Source: Actinomadura madurae (GTDB lineage: Bacteria; Actinomycetota; Actinomycetes; Streptosporangiales; Streptosporangiaceae). From it: 64,000 bases of DNA. The position numbers were made by a program, and so were the translations under genes. The DNA is taken from NCBI RefSeq assembly GCF_900115095.1, contig NZ_FOVH01000015.1, positions 62,001-126,000 on the forward strand, read 5' to 3'. Every line of letters begins with the position of its first letter. Positions within the stretch are counted from its first letter, which is position 1. A model generated the notes under the pieces. The model was given only the letters and a program-made list of their open reading frames with translations. It did not search any database and was not told the origin of the DNA. Positions 25,297 to 33,440 of this stretch are shown here, one piece after another.

Positions 25297-25844
25297 CCCA
25301 CCACCTCGGCAAGGCGACCGAGCGTTCACCCGCAGGCAAGGACGGCGAGGCCCACGTGCCGCAGCCGGACGATAAGACGGCCGAGCATGGCCACTCCTCG
25401 ACCCCCAGAGCGCCGCGGCGTCGCCTCCCCGCGGCGCCGAGGCCAGGCGGCATTAAGGCCAGGCGGCGTCGCCTCCCCGCGGCGTCGCCTCCACGCGGCG
25501 TCGCCTCCACGCGGCGTCGCCTCCACGCGGCGTTGAGGCCAGGCGGCGCCGAGACCACGCGGCGTTGAGGCCAGGCGGCGCCGAGACCACGCGGCGTTGA
25601 GGCCAGGCGGCGCCGAGACCGGGTGGCGCCGAGACCGGGCGGCGTTGAGGTCAGGCGGCGTTGAGACCGGGCGGCGCCGAGGCCAGGCGGCGCCGAGACC
25701 GGGCGGCGTTGAGGTCAGGCGGCGTCGCCTCCACGCGGCGCCGAGACCGGGCGGGAATGCGGCACGCAGCCAGTCCAGCGGGTTTGGCATGCAGGCCGGG
25801 CGTGAACCCGTCGGGTCGGCGACATGTGGGCGGGGGGCGGGACT
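25297..25844. other. Intergenic region dominated by a repeat array
   Basis: This 548-bp stretch between the cupin gene and the ROK regulator has no convincing gene. All frames are open over long distances only because the repeat lacks stop codons; the implied peptides are Arg/Pro/Ala repeats. Everything except the first 118 and last 94 bases is the array described separately. No terminator-like hairpin distinct from the repeats is visible. Confidence 0.7.
25415..25750. repeat. Array of 21 tandem 16-bp units
   Basis: Twenty-one consecutive 16-bp units in perfect phase, each beginning GCGGCG (two are slightly degenerate: GCGGCA and GTGGCG). Three subtypes occur: A, GCGGCGTCGCCTCCAC; B, GCGGCGTTGAGGCCAG; C, GCGGCGCCGAGACCAC or ending GG. 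The order begins mixed, then has a run of A, then B and C alternate to give a 32-bp super-repeat, and ends mixed. The 16-bp unit is not a multiple of three, so it is unlikely to be coding. The function is unknown. Confidence 0.92.
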
Positions 25845-27011
25845 CTAGGTGTTTGACCAGGCGGCGAGGCCGTCTTCGGTGAGGATGTTGTCGAATGCGG
25901 CGTCGGCGGCGCCGGTCACGGGGCCCAGGGCGCCCAAGGCTGTCGGGCGGACGGGGGGTGGTGTCGCCCGGCGGTAGCGCATGAGGGCGGCGTTGTAGCC
26001 GGTTTCGAGGGCCACGGGCGCCGTCTCGGCGAGGTCGGTCGCGAGGCCGGAGAGGGTGACCACGTCGGGGTCGAGGCCGTTGACGAGGGCGCCGATGCCG
26101 CGTCCGAGCGCGTGCGCGGCTGCGGCGACGGCCGTGCGGGACTTCGGGTCGGCAGCAGCGGCGGCGATGATCTGCTCGGCCGTCGTGCGGGGGTCGCGGG
26201 GCGCGGGGCGGCCGAGCGTCCGGGCCATGGCGCGGCCGTCGACCTCCAGGTCCCAGCAGCCGCGGGCGCCGCACGGGCATTCGCGCGCGGGATCGCCGAA
26301 CGGCATGTGGCCGAACTCGCCGCCCGCGCCGGTCGCGCCGTCCACCGGGCGCCCGTCCACGACGAGGATGCCGCCGACGCCGACCTCGACGGTGAGGTGC
26401 AGGACGACCCGCGCCCCGGTGCCCGCGCCGCGCCTGGCCTCGGCCAGCCCGGCGAGCGAGGCGTCGTTGCCGACGAGCAGGGGGACTCCGGCGAGTTCGA
26501 GCGGCTCCAGGGCGACGTCGCGCCACCCCATGCCGGACGCCTGGACGACCGTCGTCCCGCTGACCGTCCCGGCCACGCACGCGGACACCGCACGGAGCCG
26601 CCGTCCGAAGCGGGCGTGCAAGGCCGATACCTGCTCGCCGAGCGTTCCGAGGACCGCGAGGGAGCCGGAATGGCGGCCCGCCTCCTCCGTGATGACGCGG
26701 CCGCCGAGTTCCACGCAGGCCACGCGCCAGCGCTCGTGGCTGATGTCGGCCACGCACACCAGCGGGCCGTCCGGATGGGCGGTGAGCGCGGGGGAGGGGC
26801 GGCCGCGTCCGCCGGTTCGGGTGGACGTGCTCTCGTCGACCAGCCGGGACGCCTTGAGCCGGCCGGTGATCTCCGTGGCCGATCCGCTGCTCAACCCCAG
26901 CGCGCGTGCCGCGTCCGCGCGTGTCGCGGACGGGTGTGCGTGGACGTACCGGAGCACGGCCAGCGCCCCCTGGCTGCGCAGGGCGCGTGCGGAGTGCGCG
27001 GTCTTCTGCAT
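25845..27011 (-). CDS. ROK-family transcriptional repressor
   Basis: A 388-residue regulator with an N-terminal MarR-like winged helix (residues about 10-70: LRSQGALAVLRYVHAHPSATRADAARALGLSSGSATEITGRLKASRL). A sugar-kinase-like ROK domain follows. GNDASLAGLAEAR and EVGVGGILVVDGRPVDGATGAGGEFGHM belong to that domain. The zinc-binding cysteine cluster is ECPCGARGCWD. ROK repressors usually sense a sugar or its phosphate. I placed the start at 27011 because longer starts would run into the divergent MFS gene. A short palindrome lies in the 64-bp intergenic gap, and control of the divergent MFS transporter is likely. Confidence 0.9.
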   Translation of the reverse strand: MQKTAHSARALRSQGALAVLRYVHAHPSATRADAARALGLSSGSATEITGRLKASRLVDESTSTRTGGRGRPSPALTAHPDGPLVCVADISHERWRVACVELGGRVITEEAGRHSGSLAVLGTLGEQVSALHARFGRRLRAVSACVAGTVSGTTVVQASGMGWRDVALEPLELAGVPLLVGNDASLAGLAEARRGAGTGARVVLHLTVEVGVGGILVVDGRPVDGATGAGGEFGHMPFGDPARECPCGARGCWDLEVDGRAMARTLGRPAPRDPRTTAEQIIAAAAADPKSRTAVAAAAHALGRGIGALVNGLDPDVVTLSGLATDLAETAPVALETGYNAALMRYRRATPPPVRPTALGALGPVTGAADAAFDNILTEDGLAAWSNT

Positions 27012-27039
27012 GGTGACATCCTGGCGCTTGGCGATTATC

Positions 27040-27052
27040 CTCGTTGCACGAG
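27040..27052. promoter_or_regulatory. Candidate operator between ROK and MFS genes
   Basis: CTCGT-TGC-ACGAG is a perfect 5-bp inverted repeat with a 3-nt centre, inside the 64-bp region shared by the two divergent genes. It is short, so chance occurrence is possible. Confidence 0.3.
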
Positions 27053-27075
27053 CATATTCCGGGAGGCGTGCGACG

Positions 27076-28521
27076 ATGGACTCTGCCGACACGGACCGGG
27101 CGCCCGCCGCGGCAACCGCCCCCGCCTCGTCCGGACGGGGAACACTCGCGCTCTATGGCACGTTCGGGTGCCTCGGCTACCTGCTCACCGCGCTCGGTGC
27201 CGTCCTGCCCGAGTTGCGCGAGGAGCGAGGGCTGCCGCGAGCCGAGGCCGCCCTCTACCCTTCGGCCTTCGCGCTCGGCCTCGTCGTGGTCGGCCTGGTG
27301 GGCCACCGCCTCGCGGAGCGGCTCGGACGGTACGCATTGCCGACGGCCTTGACCGCCCTCGTCGGCGGCGCCGCGCTGCTGGCCGCCGGCGGTGGACGTC
27401 TCGGAACGGCAGCCGGCGCCCTGGTCCTCGGCCTCGGTGGCGCGGGCCTCGTCCAACTCGTCCCGGCGGCTCTGCGCGCGGCACACCAAGGCGATGGAAC
27501 GATCCAGATCGGTCAGGCCAACGCCGTCTCCAGCGCCGCGTCCGTCCTCTCCCCGGTCATCATCGGCGTCACCCTCGCCCACAACCTCGGCTGGCGCGCC
27601 GCCTTCGCCATCCCCCCAGCTCTCCTGGCCGTCACCATCCTCCTTCCCCTAACCCGAACCGCTGCCCCGTCCACAAACCCCACCGCTCCCACCGTCCCCA
27701 ACAAACCTGCTACACCTGAAGGATCTCCCGCCCCCATCATCAACCCCACGGCTGCCCCCACCGACCCCACCGTCCCCGCTCCCGCCGTCCCCAGTGACCC
27801 TGCCGTTCCCAGCGGGTCTGCTGTCTCCCGCGGGCCTGCCGTCCCCGGTGATCCTGCCGTTCCCAGCGGGTCTGTTGTCTCCCGCGGGCCTGCCGTTCTG
27901 AGCGTTCCGGTCGGCGATGGGGTGGTCGGTGGTTGGGGTGTTCTGTGGGGGTTTTGGGGGCGGTGGGTTGATCTTGTGCTGGCGGTGGGGGTGGAGTTCT
28001 GCATGGTGTTCTGGGCGGCGGACTTCTTGCGGTCGGTGAAGGAGTTCGGGGCCGGGACGGCGACGACGTTGTCGGCGGCCTTCGTGCTGGGCATGGCGGT
28101 CGGGCGAGCCGTGGCGGGGCCGGCCGTGAGGTTCGGGGGACGGCCCGACCGGCTGCTCGCGTTCGCGGCGCTGGTCGGCATCGGCGGGTTCGCGATCCTC
28201 TGGACGTCGCCGGCACCCGTCGCGGTCGCCGGGCTGCTGGTCACCGGGCTCGGTGTGGCGCTGCTCTACCCGGTGATCCTGGGGCAGGCGCTGGCCGCGT
28301 GGGAGTCCCAGCCGGTGCGGGCCGCCGCGCGGTGCGCGCTCGCGTCCGGGGTGGCGATCGGCGTGGCCCCGCTCGCTCTCGGGACGCTCGCCGACCTCAC
28401 CACTCTGCGCGCCGCCGTCTTCGTCGCCCCCGTCCTGCTGGTGGTCCTGCTGGTGCGGTGCGCGTGGCGGCTCAAGGCATCGATGCGGTTTCCGCTCAGC
28501 TCGACGGTGGCCGGACGCTGA
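27076..28521 (+). CDS. MFS transporter with a repeat-bearing central linker
   Basis: A 481-residue major-facilitator permease. Six hydrophobic segments lie in residues 20-205 (GTFGCLGYLLTALGAVLPELREERGLPRAEAALYPSAFALGLVVVGLVG) and six more from about 310 to 470. The central cytoplasmic loop is about 80 residues of Pro/Ala/Ser/Val-rich sequence containing a near-perfect duplicated 18-residue unit (DPAVPSGSAVSRGPAVPG). MFS linkers are usually shorter and charged, so this is atypical. The ATG is preceded by GGGAGG. The gene is divergent from the ROK repressor, which likely controls it, and converges on the NADH dehydrogenase gene through a hairpin. The substrate is unknown, perhaps a sugar given the ROK partner. 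Confidence 0.83.
   Translation: MDSADTDRAPAAATAPASSGRGTLALYGTFGCLGYLLTALGAVLPELREERGLPRAEAALYPSAFALGLVVVGLVGHRLAERLGRYALPTALTALVGGAALLAAGGGRLGTAAGALVLGLGGAGLVQLVPAALRAAHQGDGTIQIGQANAVSSAASVLSPVIIGVTLAHNLGWRAAFAIPPALLAVTILLPLTRTAAPSTNPTAPTVPNKPATPEGSPAPIINPTAAPTDPTVPAPAVPSDPAVPSGSAVSRGPAVPGDPAVPSGSVVSRGPAVLSVPVGDGVVGGWGVLWGFWGRWVDLVLAVGVEFCMVFWAADFLRSVKEFGAGTATTLSAAFVLGMAVGRAVAGPAVRFGGRPDRLLAFAALVGIGGFAILWTSPAPVAVAGLLVTGLGVALLYPVILGQALAAWESQPVRAAARCALASGVAIGVAPLALGTLADLTTLRAAVFVAPVLLVVLLVRCAWRLKASMRFPLSSTVAGR
27799..27896 (+). repeat. 54-bp-period direct repeat inside the MFS gene
   Basis: Two 44-bp copies (27799-27842 and 27853-27896) differ by a single C/T change, with a 54-bp period. That is 18 codons, so the repeat is in frame and encodes the duplicated linker segment. 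It looks like a recent expansion. Confidence 0.85.
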
Positions 28522-28561
28522 CGGCACGGCGAGCCCCACGGGTGTGAGGATCGCCGTGCCG
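28522..28561. terminator. Bidirectional hairpin between MFS and NADH dehydrogenase genes
   Basis: CGGCACGGCGA pairs perfectly with TCGCCGTGCCG (11-bp stem) around an 18-nt loop, in the 62-bp gap between two convergent genes. Confidence 0.65.
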
Positions 28562-28583
28562 ACATGCTGGACGGCGTCCAGTG

Positions 28584-29699
28584 TCAGAAGGGGATGGGGG
28601 TTGTGATCATGCCTGCGTGGGCGAGGATCGTGGGGGCGTCGTCCACGGGTGGGTGGATGACGTCCATGAGCCAGCGCTTGACCCACTTGCCCTCCGCGCC
28701 GGACAGGGCGATGCGGCGGTCCCAGCCGCGGGTGTAGACGGCGCCGGCGGCGCCCAGGTCCACGTCGGTGACGTAGGGCGCGGGGGCGAAGTCGACCAGC
28801 GGGACGCCCAGGAGGTCGGCCGCTGCGTTGTGTCCGGCCGTCTTGCCCATCGGGGTCGCGTGCTGGCAGCTCTGCACCGTCCAGTGGTCCTGGTCCGCGC
28901 GGGCGGCGGCGACGTCGCCGGCGGCGAAGACGTGCGGGTGGGCGCGCAGGTGCGCGTCGACCTCCAGGCGGCCCAGGTGGTCGCGCTCGCCGGGAATGTG
29001 GGACGTGAGCGGGCTCGCTTCCAGGCCCGCCGTCCACACGACGGCGTCCGCCGGGATCCGGGAGCCGTCGGCCAGTACCGCGCCGCCGTCCAGGACTTCG
29101 GCCACGGTGGCGCCCAGGCGCCGCTCGATGCCGAGCCGGTCCAGCGCCACCTCGATCGCCGGGCGCGGGCCGAGGCCGAGGTCGGGGGCCACTTCGGAGG
29201 CCTTCTCGACGAGGACGACGCGGCCCCGCCCGGCGAGTTCCGTGGCGACCTCCAGGCCGGCGAAACCGGCGCCGACCACGACGGCCGTGTAGCCGTCCCG
29301 GCCGCGCAGGTGGCCGCGGAGCCGCTGGGCGCCCTCCAGCGTGTCCACGTCGAACAGCCGCTCGGCGCCCGGAATGTCCGGCCGGACGAGGTGGCTGCCC
29401 GCGGCGAGGACGAGCCGGTCGTACTCGATCGGGCGGCCGTCGGCGATCACCACGCGGCCGTCCACGTCGATGTCCTGGACCACCGCGCGGACGTGCTCGA
29501 CGCCCACCGGTTCCAGGATCCGCTTCAGCGCGACCGTCGCGCGTGCGGGCTCCGGCTCGTAGAGGCGGGGGCGCAGCACGAGGTCCTTTCCGGGCGCGAC
29601 CAGCGTGATGCGCAGGTCTTCCGAGCCCCGCACCCGGGCCGCCGCGGCGGCGCTCCACACCCCGGCGAAACCACCGCCCACGATCACAACATGCGACAT
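28584..29699 (-). CDS. NAD(P)/FAD-dependent oxidoreductase, type II NADH dehydrogenase-like
   Basis: A 371-residue flavoprotein of the NDH-2/pyridine nucleotide-disulfide oxidoreductase family. The FAD-binding motif is at the N-terminus (HVVIVGGGFAGVWSAAAAARV) and the NAD-binding motif near residue 140 (YTAVVVGAGFAGLEVATELAGRG). The second FAD contact is HVFAAGDVAAA and the C-terminal region is GKTAGHNAAADLLG. There is no redox-active CxxC. It may pass electrons from NADH to quinone at the membrane, or be a soluble reductase. ATG at 29699 is preceded by GAGGGAGACGGAC. The nearest co-directional upstream gene, an ECF41 sigma factor, is 390 bp away. Confidence 0.85.
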   Translation of the reverse strand: MSHVVIVGGGFAGVWSAAAAARVRGSEDLRITLVAPGKDLVLRPRLYEPEPARATVALKRILEPVGVEHVRAVVQDIDVDGRVVIADGRPIEYDRLVLAAGSHLVRPDIPGAERLFDVDTLEGAQRLRGHLRGRDGYTAVVVGAGFAGLEVATELAGRGRVVLVEKASEVAPDLGLGPRPAIEVALDRLGIERRLGATVAEVLDGGAVLADGSRIPADAVVWTAGLEASPLTSHIPGERDHLGRLEVDAHLRAHPHVFAAGDVAAARADQDHWTVQSCQHATPMGKTAGHNAAADLLGVPLVDFAPAPYVTDVDLGAAGAVYTRGWDRRIALSGAEGKWVKRWLMDVIHPPVDDAPTILAHAGMITTPIPF

Positions 29700-30088
29700 G
29701 TCCGTCTCCCTCATCTCGGTTCGCGCCAGGAAGACAAGACACGCCCCGCACATGTGACCGAACGCCCGCGGGCTCGACGCCCTACCTCAGCCCCCGTCCA
29801 CGTCCGCTGCCGCCCGACCCTGGGGTGAGGGCCCGGTGGACGGGCGAAGGTGGCGCCGCGAAAGGTTGATAGGTGGCTGTCGTGTGCGGCCTGGTTGGAG
29901 GCGCTGGGCAGGCGAAAGCGGCACCGAAGGGGTCGAGGGCGTGTGGTGCTGGGTGCGCTGCTTGGTGAGGTGGTTGTAGGGGGCCAGTGACTATCGGTGG
30001 TGGGGCCGGCGCGGTTCTTGCGGTGTGCTGGGGCCTCGGCGGCTGGGGGCCAGAGAGTATTGGCGTCCTGCTGGTCTGGGTGGGTGGG
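29700..30088. other. Gene-free G-rich region
   Basis: No convincing coding sequence. On the plus strand it is rich in G and T (runs such as GGTGGTTGTAGGGGGCC). CCCGTCCAC (29793-29801) and GTGGACGGG (29836-29844) form a 9-bp inverted repeat with a 34-nt loop, which could be a hairpin between the sigma factor gene and the oxidoreductase gene. The promoter of the minus-strand oxidoreductase should lie near 29720-29780 but is not recognisable. Confidence 0.5.
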
Positions 30089-30937
30089 TTAGAGGTGGGT
30101 TAGCTTTTCGGGGTTGGCTAGGCGGTGGTACTTCGTTATGCGGCCGTTTTGGATTTCTAGGGTGTCGATCCAGATGATGCGGCCGTCGCGGTGGGCGGCC
30201 AGGGCCGGTTCGCCGTTGATTTCGATGGGCTCGATGCGTTCGACCCGGTAGTGGGTGGTGACGTGGGCGAGCAGGCGGGCGACGCGGTCGGCTCCGACGA
30301 CCGGGCGGCGGGACGCGACGACCTTGCCGCCGCCGTCCGCCACGTAGACGGCGTCCGGGTGCAGGAGTTCGACGAGGCGGGCGAGGTCGCCGCGCTCGGT
30401 GGCCGCGCGGAACGCGGTGAGGACGCGTTCGCGTTCCGCGCGGCTCGACCTCGGGTGCTCGCCGCGGGCGTCCGCGACCCGCTTGCGGGCGCGGGACGCG
30501 AGCTTGCGCGAGGCCGCCGCCGAGTTGCCGAGCACCTCCGCGACCTGGGCGAACGGGACCTCGAACACGTCGTGCAGGACGAACGCGACCCGCTCCGGCG
30601 GTGTCAGCTCATCCATCACCAGCAGCATCGCGGTGCCGATCGAGTCGTCCACGATCACGCGTTCGGACGCGTCCGGGCCGGTCGGGAGGGGTTCCGGCAG
30701 CCACGGCCCGGGGTAGCGCTCGCGCCGTACGCGGGCTGATTTCAGGACGTTGTACGCGAGCCTGGCCGCGATGGTCACCAGCCACGCGCGGGGGTCGGCG
30801 ACGGCCGAGCGGTCGGCTGCGGAGGCGCGGAGCCAGACGTCCTGGACGACGTCCTCGGCCTCGGCCACGCTGCCGAGCAGCCGGTACGCGGCGCCGAACA
30901 CCGCCGGGCGGTGCGCCTCCCAGTCCAGGTCGTCCAC
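30089..30937 (-). CDS. ECF41-type (SigJ-like) RNA polymerase sigma factor
   Basis: A 282-residue ECF sigma factor. Region 2 comes first (VFGAAYRLLGSVAEAEDVVQDVWLRA, DPRAWLVTIAARLAYNVLKSARVRRE). Region 4 follows (LTPPERVAFVLHDVFEVPFAQVAEVLGNSAAASRKLASRARKRV). The C-terminal 110 residues form a SnoaL/NTF2-like domain with LLHPDAVYVADGGGKVVASRRPVVGADRVARLL, the hallmark of the SigJ/ECF41 group, in which it modulates sigma activity instead of an anti-sigma factor. The GTG at 30937 lies 11 bp after the stop of the upstream secreted-protein gene, so the two may be co-transcribed. ECF41 factors usually neighbour a carboxymuconolactone decarboxylase, oxidoreductase or epimerase gene; here only the FAD oxidoreductase downstream might qualify. 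Confidence 0.88.
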   Translation of the reverse strand: MDDLDWEAHRPAVFGAAYRLLGSVAEAEDVVQDVWLRASAADRSAVADPRAWLVTIAARLAYNVLKSARVRRERYPGPWLPEPLPTGPDASERVIVDDSIGTAMLLVMDELTPPERVAFVLHDVFEVPFAQVAEVLGNSAAASRKLASRARKRVADARGEHPRSSRAERERVLTAFRAATERGDLARLVELLHPDAVYVADGGGKVVASRRPVVGADRVARLLAHVTTHYRVERIEPIEINGEPALAAHRDGRIIWIDTLEIQNGRITKYHRLANPEKLTHL

Positions 30938-30948
30938 GTAGGCGGAGC

Positions 30949-31605
30949 CTACTCGTCGGCGAACGAGCAGTCGGGCGGGAAGTCCGGCGGCTGGAAGCCG
31001 CCGGAGGGGATCTCCAGCGGCGCGTCCTTCACCGTGTACCCCTTCAGCCATTTGCCGAATGGGCCGGAACTGGCCGGGCTGAACGGCGCCGGACCGCTGC
31101 CCATCTGCTGGCACTGCGGGAACACGACGCCCCAGGAGAAGCCCATCCGGTCGTGCTTGTGCCCGCGCGGCGACTGGTAGAAGGTCAGGTTCGCGCGTTT
31201 CTGGTTCGGCGGGACCTCGTGGGCGCCCGAGACCCGGATTCCGGACACGACCGCGACCGGCCCGGACGCCATGACGTAGTCGACCTTGATCTCGCCCCAG
31301 TGGTGCTGGGACGGGCCGCCGGGCTCGTCCGGCGAGAAATGGTCGAACTTGACCGTTCCGCGGGCGGCTCCCATGACCATCTTCCCGTCGACGAACTTCC
31401 ACGGCCCGCCGTGCGCGTCCACGATGAAGCGCCGGTACGGGTACTCCTTGTCACCCGGGAACGTCACCCACGCGTCGCCCGTCACATGGGCTTCCTTGGG
31501 TGCCCTCGCGCCGTTGTCCTGCGCCATCGCACTGCCGGTCCCGATCGCTCCGGCGGCGCCGAGCAGGGCGACTCCGGTGATCAGGACGCGCCTTTTCCGC
31601 GACAT
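30949..31605 (-). CDS. Secreted protein of unknown function
   Basis: A 218-residue exported protein. The signal peptide is MSRKRR, a hydrophobic core VLITGVALLGAAGAIG, then GSAMAQ at about residue 29. The mature part has no motif I recognise: AWVTFPGDKEYPYRRFIVDAHGGPW, a histidine-containing SQHHWGEIKVDYVMASG, and two C-terminal cysteines (FPQC, PDCSF) that may pair. GGAAAGGGGATCC precedes the ATG. It is the first gene of a probable two-gene unit with the ECF41 sigma factor, 11 bp apart, so its expression may be tied to that regulon. Confidence 0.75.
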   Translation of the reverse strand: MSRKRRVLITGVALLGAAGAIGTGSAMAQDNGARAPKEAHVTGDAWVTFPGDKEYPYRRFIVDAHGGPWKFVDGKMVMGAARGTVKFDHFSPDEPGGPSQHHWGEIKVDYVMASGPVAVVSGIRVSGAHEVPPNQKRANLTFYQSPRGHKHDRMGFSWGVVFPQCQQMGSGPAPFSPASSGPFGKWLKGYTVKDAPLEIPSGGFQPPDFPPDCSFADE

Positions 31606-31716
31606 GTGGATCCCCTTTCCGCGGACGTCCGTCGTCCGCTTTCCACAACGTTCGCAGTGGTGGGGAGGCCGTTCCTCCCCCGCGCGACCGAACCGGCCTA
31701 CCCGCGCGGGGGATCG

Positions 31717-32097
31717 TCAGGTCACTTTTCCCCTGACGTAGGTCCAGAGGCCGTCATGGCGGACGAATCTGCTGACCTCGTGCAGTTCTCCCGGCTCGGA
31801 TCCCGCCAGGTAATGGGCGCGGAATTCGACGACGCCCCTGTCGTCGTCCGGTCCGCCCGCCTCTTCCCGGACGATCTCCAGCCGCGTCCAGCGCGTTCCG
31901 TCGTCGAACCCGATCCGCTCCGGGCGGGTGGCGGGATGCCAGGTGCTCAGCAGGTAGGACTCGTCCTGTACCGCGAACGCGCTGAACCGCGACCGCATCA
32001 ATTCGCCGGCGGTTTCGGCGGACGCCTCGCCCCGGTGCAACCGTCCGCAACAATCCCGGTACCGTGCGCCGACACCGCAGAAACATCTCTTGGCCAC
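31717..32097 (-). CDS. YchJ-family SEC-C motif protein (UPF0225)
   Basis: A 126-residue protein starting KRCFCGVGARYRDCCGRLHRGE, the zinc-binding SEC-C-like cysteine motif of YchJ. It continues with AETAGELMRSRFSAFAVQDESYLLSTWHP and ends with an NTF2-like domain (VVEFRAHYLAG, LHEVSRFVRHDGLWTYVRG). Molecular function is unknown. I placed the start at GTG 32097 because the longer frame would run past the start region of the divergent methyltransferase. The last codons and stop sit inside a 7-bp inverted repeat (31715-31738) that may act as a weak terminator. Confidence 0.85.
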   Translation of the reverse strand: MAKRCFCGVGARYRDCCGRLHRGEASAETAGELMRSRFSAFAVQDESYLLSTWHPATRPERIGFDDGTRWTRLEIVREEAGGPDDDRGVVEFRAHYLAGSEPGELHEVSRFVRHDGLWTYVRGKVT

Positions 32098-32138
32098 ATC
32101 CGAATTCTGCCTTGCGGCGCGGGGTGGGCGCGGCCACG

Positions 32139-32948
32139 ATGAGCGCCATGTCCGCACAGGAGCCACCCGAGATCGACACTTCCCGGCCGCATCCCGCCCG
32201 CATGTGGAACTACTGGATCGGCGGCAAGGACTACTACGAGATCGACAAGGTGGTCGGCGACCAGGCCGCCGCGGCCTTCCCCTCCATCGGGGACATCGCC
32301 CGGCATTCCCGGGCCTGCCTGGGCCGCATGGTCCGCCACCTCGTCGAGGAGGAGGGCGTCCGGCAGTTCCTCGACATCGGCACCGGGCTGCCCACCCACG
32401 ACAACACCCACGAGGTCGCGCAGCGCGTCGCGCCCGAGGCGCGCGTGGTCTACGTCGACAACGACCCGCTCGTCCTCGTCCACGCGCGGGCGCTGCTGGT
32501 CGGACGCCAGGAGGGGAGGACCGACTACATCCAGTGCGACGTGCGCGACCCGGACCGGATCCTCGCGGAGGCGGCCCGCACCCTCGACCTCTCCCGGCCG
32601 GTCGCCCTGATCATGTTCGGCATCATGGGCAACGTCGTGGACGACGGGGAGGCGTACGCCGTCGTCCGCCGCCTCCTCGGCGCGCTCGCCCCGGGCAGTT
32701 TCCTGGCCTTCAACGACGGCACCGGCGTGCTGGACGCGAAGGGCCGTGAGGAGGGCATCCGGATCGCCACGGAGCAGGGCTCGACCCCCTATGTCGTGCG
32801 CACCCCGGAGCAGATCGAGGGCTTCTTCGAGGGCCTCGACCTGCTCGAACCGGGCGTCGTCTCGACGTCCCGGTGGCGGCCCGGGCCCACCCCGTTCGGC
32901 GTGCCGCCCGAGGTGGACGCGGCCTGCGGTCTCGGCCGCAAGCCCTGA
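32139..32948 (+). CDS. SAM-dependent methyltransferase, DUF574 family (second copy)
   Basis: A 269-residue paralogue of the methyltransferase at 7.8 kb. It has MWNYWIGGKDYYEIDKVVGDQ, FLDIGTGLPTHDNTHEVAQRVAPEARVVYVDNDPLVLVHARALL and YIQCDVRDPDRILAEAARTLDLSRPVALIMFGIMGNVVDDGEA, the family's conserved order. ATG at 32139 or 32148 could be used; neither has a strong ribosome site. Unlike the first copy, it is not followed by an XRE regulator but by a VOC/YCII/ECF42 group, 82 bp away. The substrate is unknown. Confidence 0.87.
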   Translation: MSAMSAQEPPEIDTSRPHPARMWNYWIGGKDYYEIDKVVGDQAAAAFPSIGDIARHSRACLGRMVRHLVEEEGVRQFLDIGTGLPTHDNTHEVAQRVAPEARVVYVDNDPLVLVHARALLVGRQEGRTDYIQCDVRDPDRILAEAARTLDLSRPVALIMFGIMGNVVDDGEAYAVVRRLLGALAPGSFLAFNDGTGVLDAKGREEGIRIATEQGSTPYVVRTPEQIEGFFEGLDLLEPGVVSTSRWRPGPTPFGVPPEVDAACGLGRKP

Positions 32949-33030
32949 CGGCGGGGTAATTTCCGCGGCATGTCGGATCCGGGCGTCTCCCGATCGTCTA
33001 GGGGGTGTCGGCCCTTGAAAGGAGCACGCC

Positions 33031-33429
33031 ATGGATCTGACGATGAACACGATCGACATCGTGGTGTCCGACATGGACGCCGCCGTCGCCTTCTACCGCC
33101 GTCTCGGGCTGGAGTTCACCGTGGACGCGTCCTACCCCGACCACGCGGACTGCGCCCTGCCCGGAGGGCTGCAGCTGATGCTCGACACCGAGAAGTTCCG
33201 GGGGCCCACGGTCGATGGCTGGACGCCGCCGTCCGGCGGGCCCCGGACGTTCCTCGCCTTCCAGGCGGCGAGCCCGGCGGACGTGGACGCCGCGTACGCC
33301 GAGATGACCGCGGCCGGGTACACCGGTGCCAAGGAGCCGTGGGACGCGTTCTGGGGGATGCGGTACGCCACCGTCCTCGACCCGGACGGCAACGGCGTCG
33401 ACCTGTACGCTCCGCTGCCCGCCGGATGA
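33031..33429 (+). CDS. VOC (glyoxalase/bleomycin-resistance fold) family protein
   Basis: A 132-residue vicinal-oxygen-chelate protein with paired beta-alpha-beta modules: MNTIDIVVSDMDAAVAFYRRLGLEFTVD at the start and WGMRYATVLDPDGNGVDLYAPLP at the end, typical of the PhnB/glyoxalase-like subgroup. It may be a metal-dependent isomerase, dioxygenase or binding protein; the activity cannot be told from sequence. GAAAGGAGC precedes the ATG. Eleven bases separate it from the YCII gene, so VOC-YCII-ECF42 form one operon. Confidence 0.87.
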   Translation: MDLTMNTIDIVVSDMDAAVAFYRRLGLEFTVDASYPDHADCALPGGLQLMLDTEKFRGPTVDGWTPPSGGPRTFLAFQAASPADVDAAYAEMTAAGYTGAKEPWDAFWGMRYATVLDPDGNGVDLYAPLPAG

Positions 33430-33440
33430 GGGGGAGACCG

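Noticed and set aside
25415..25750. Possible CRISPR array
   Set aside because: Units are contiguous 16-mers with no unique spacers and no cas genes are present.
25199..25790. Several Arg/Pro/Ala-rich open frames in all directions over the repeat array
   Set aside because: The 16-bp unit contains no stop codons and its length is not a multiple of three, so open frames arise automatically; no start, ribosome site or domain supports them.
27649..29751. A 700-residue minus-strand frame with Gly/Asn/Arg repeats
   Set aside because: It is antisense to the MFS linker repeat and out of frame with the oxidoreductase; the repeats mirror the duplicated DNA.
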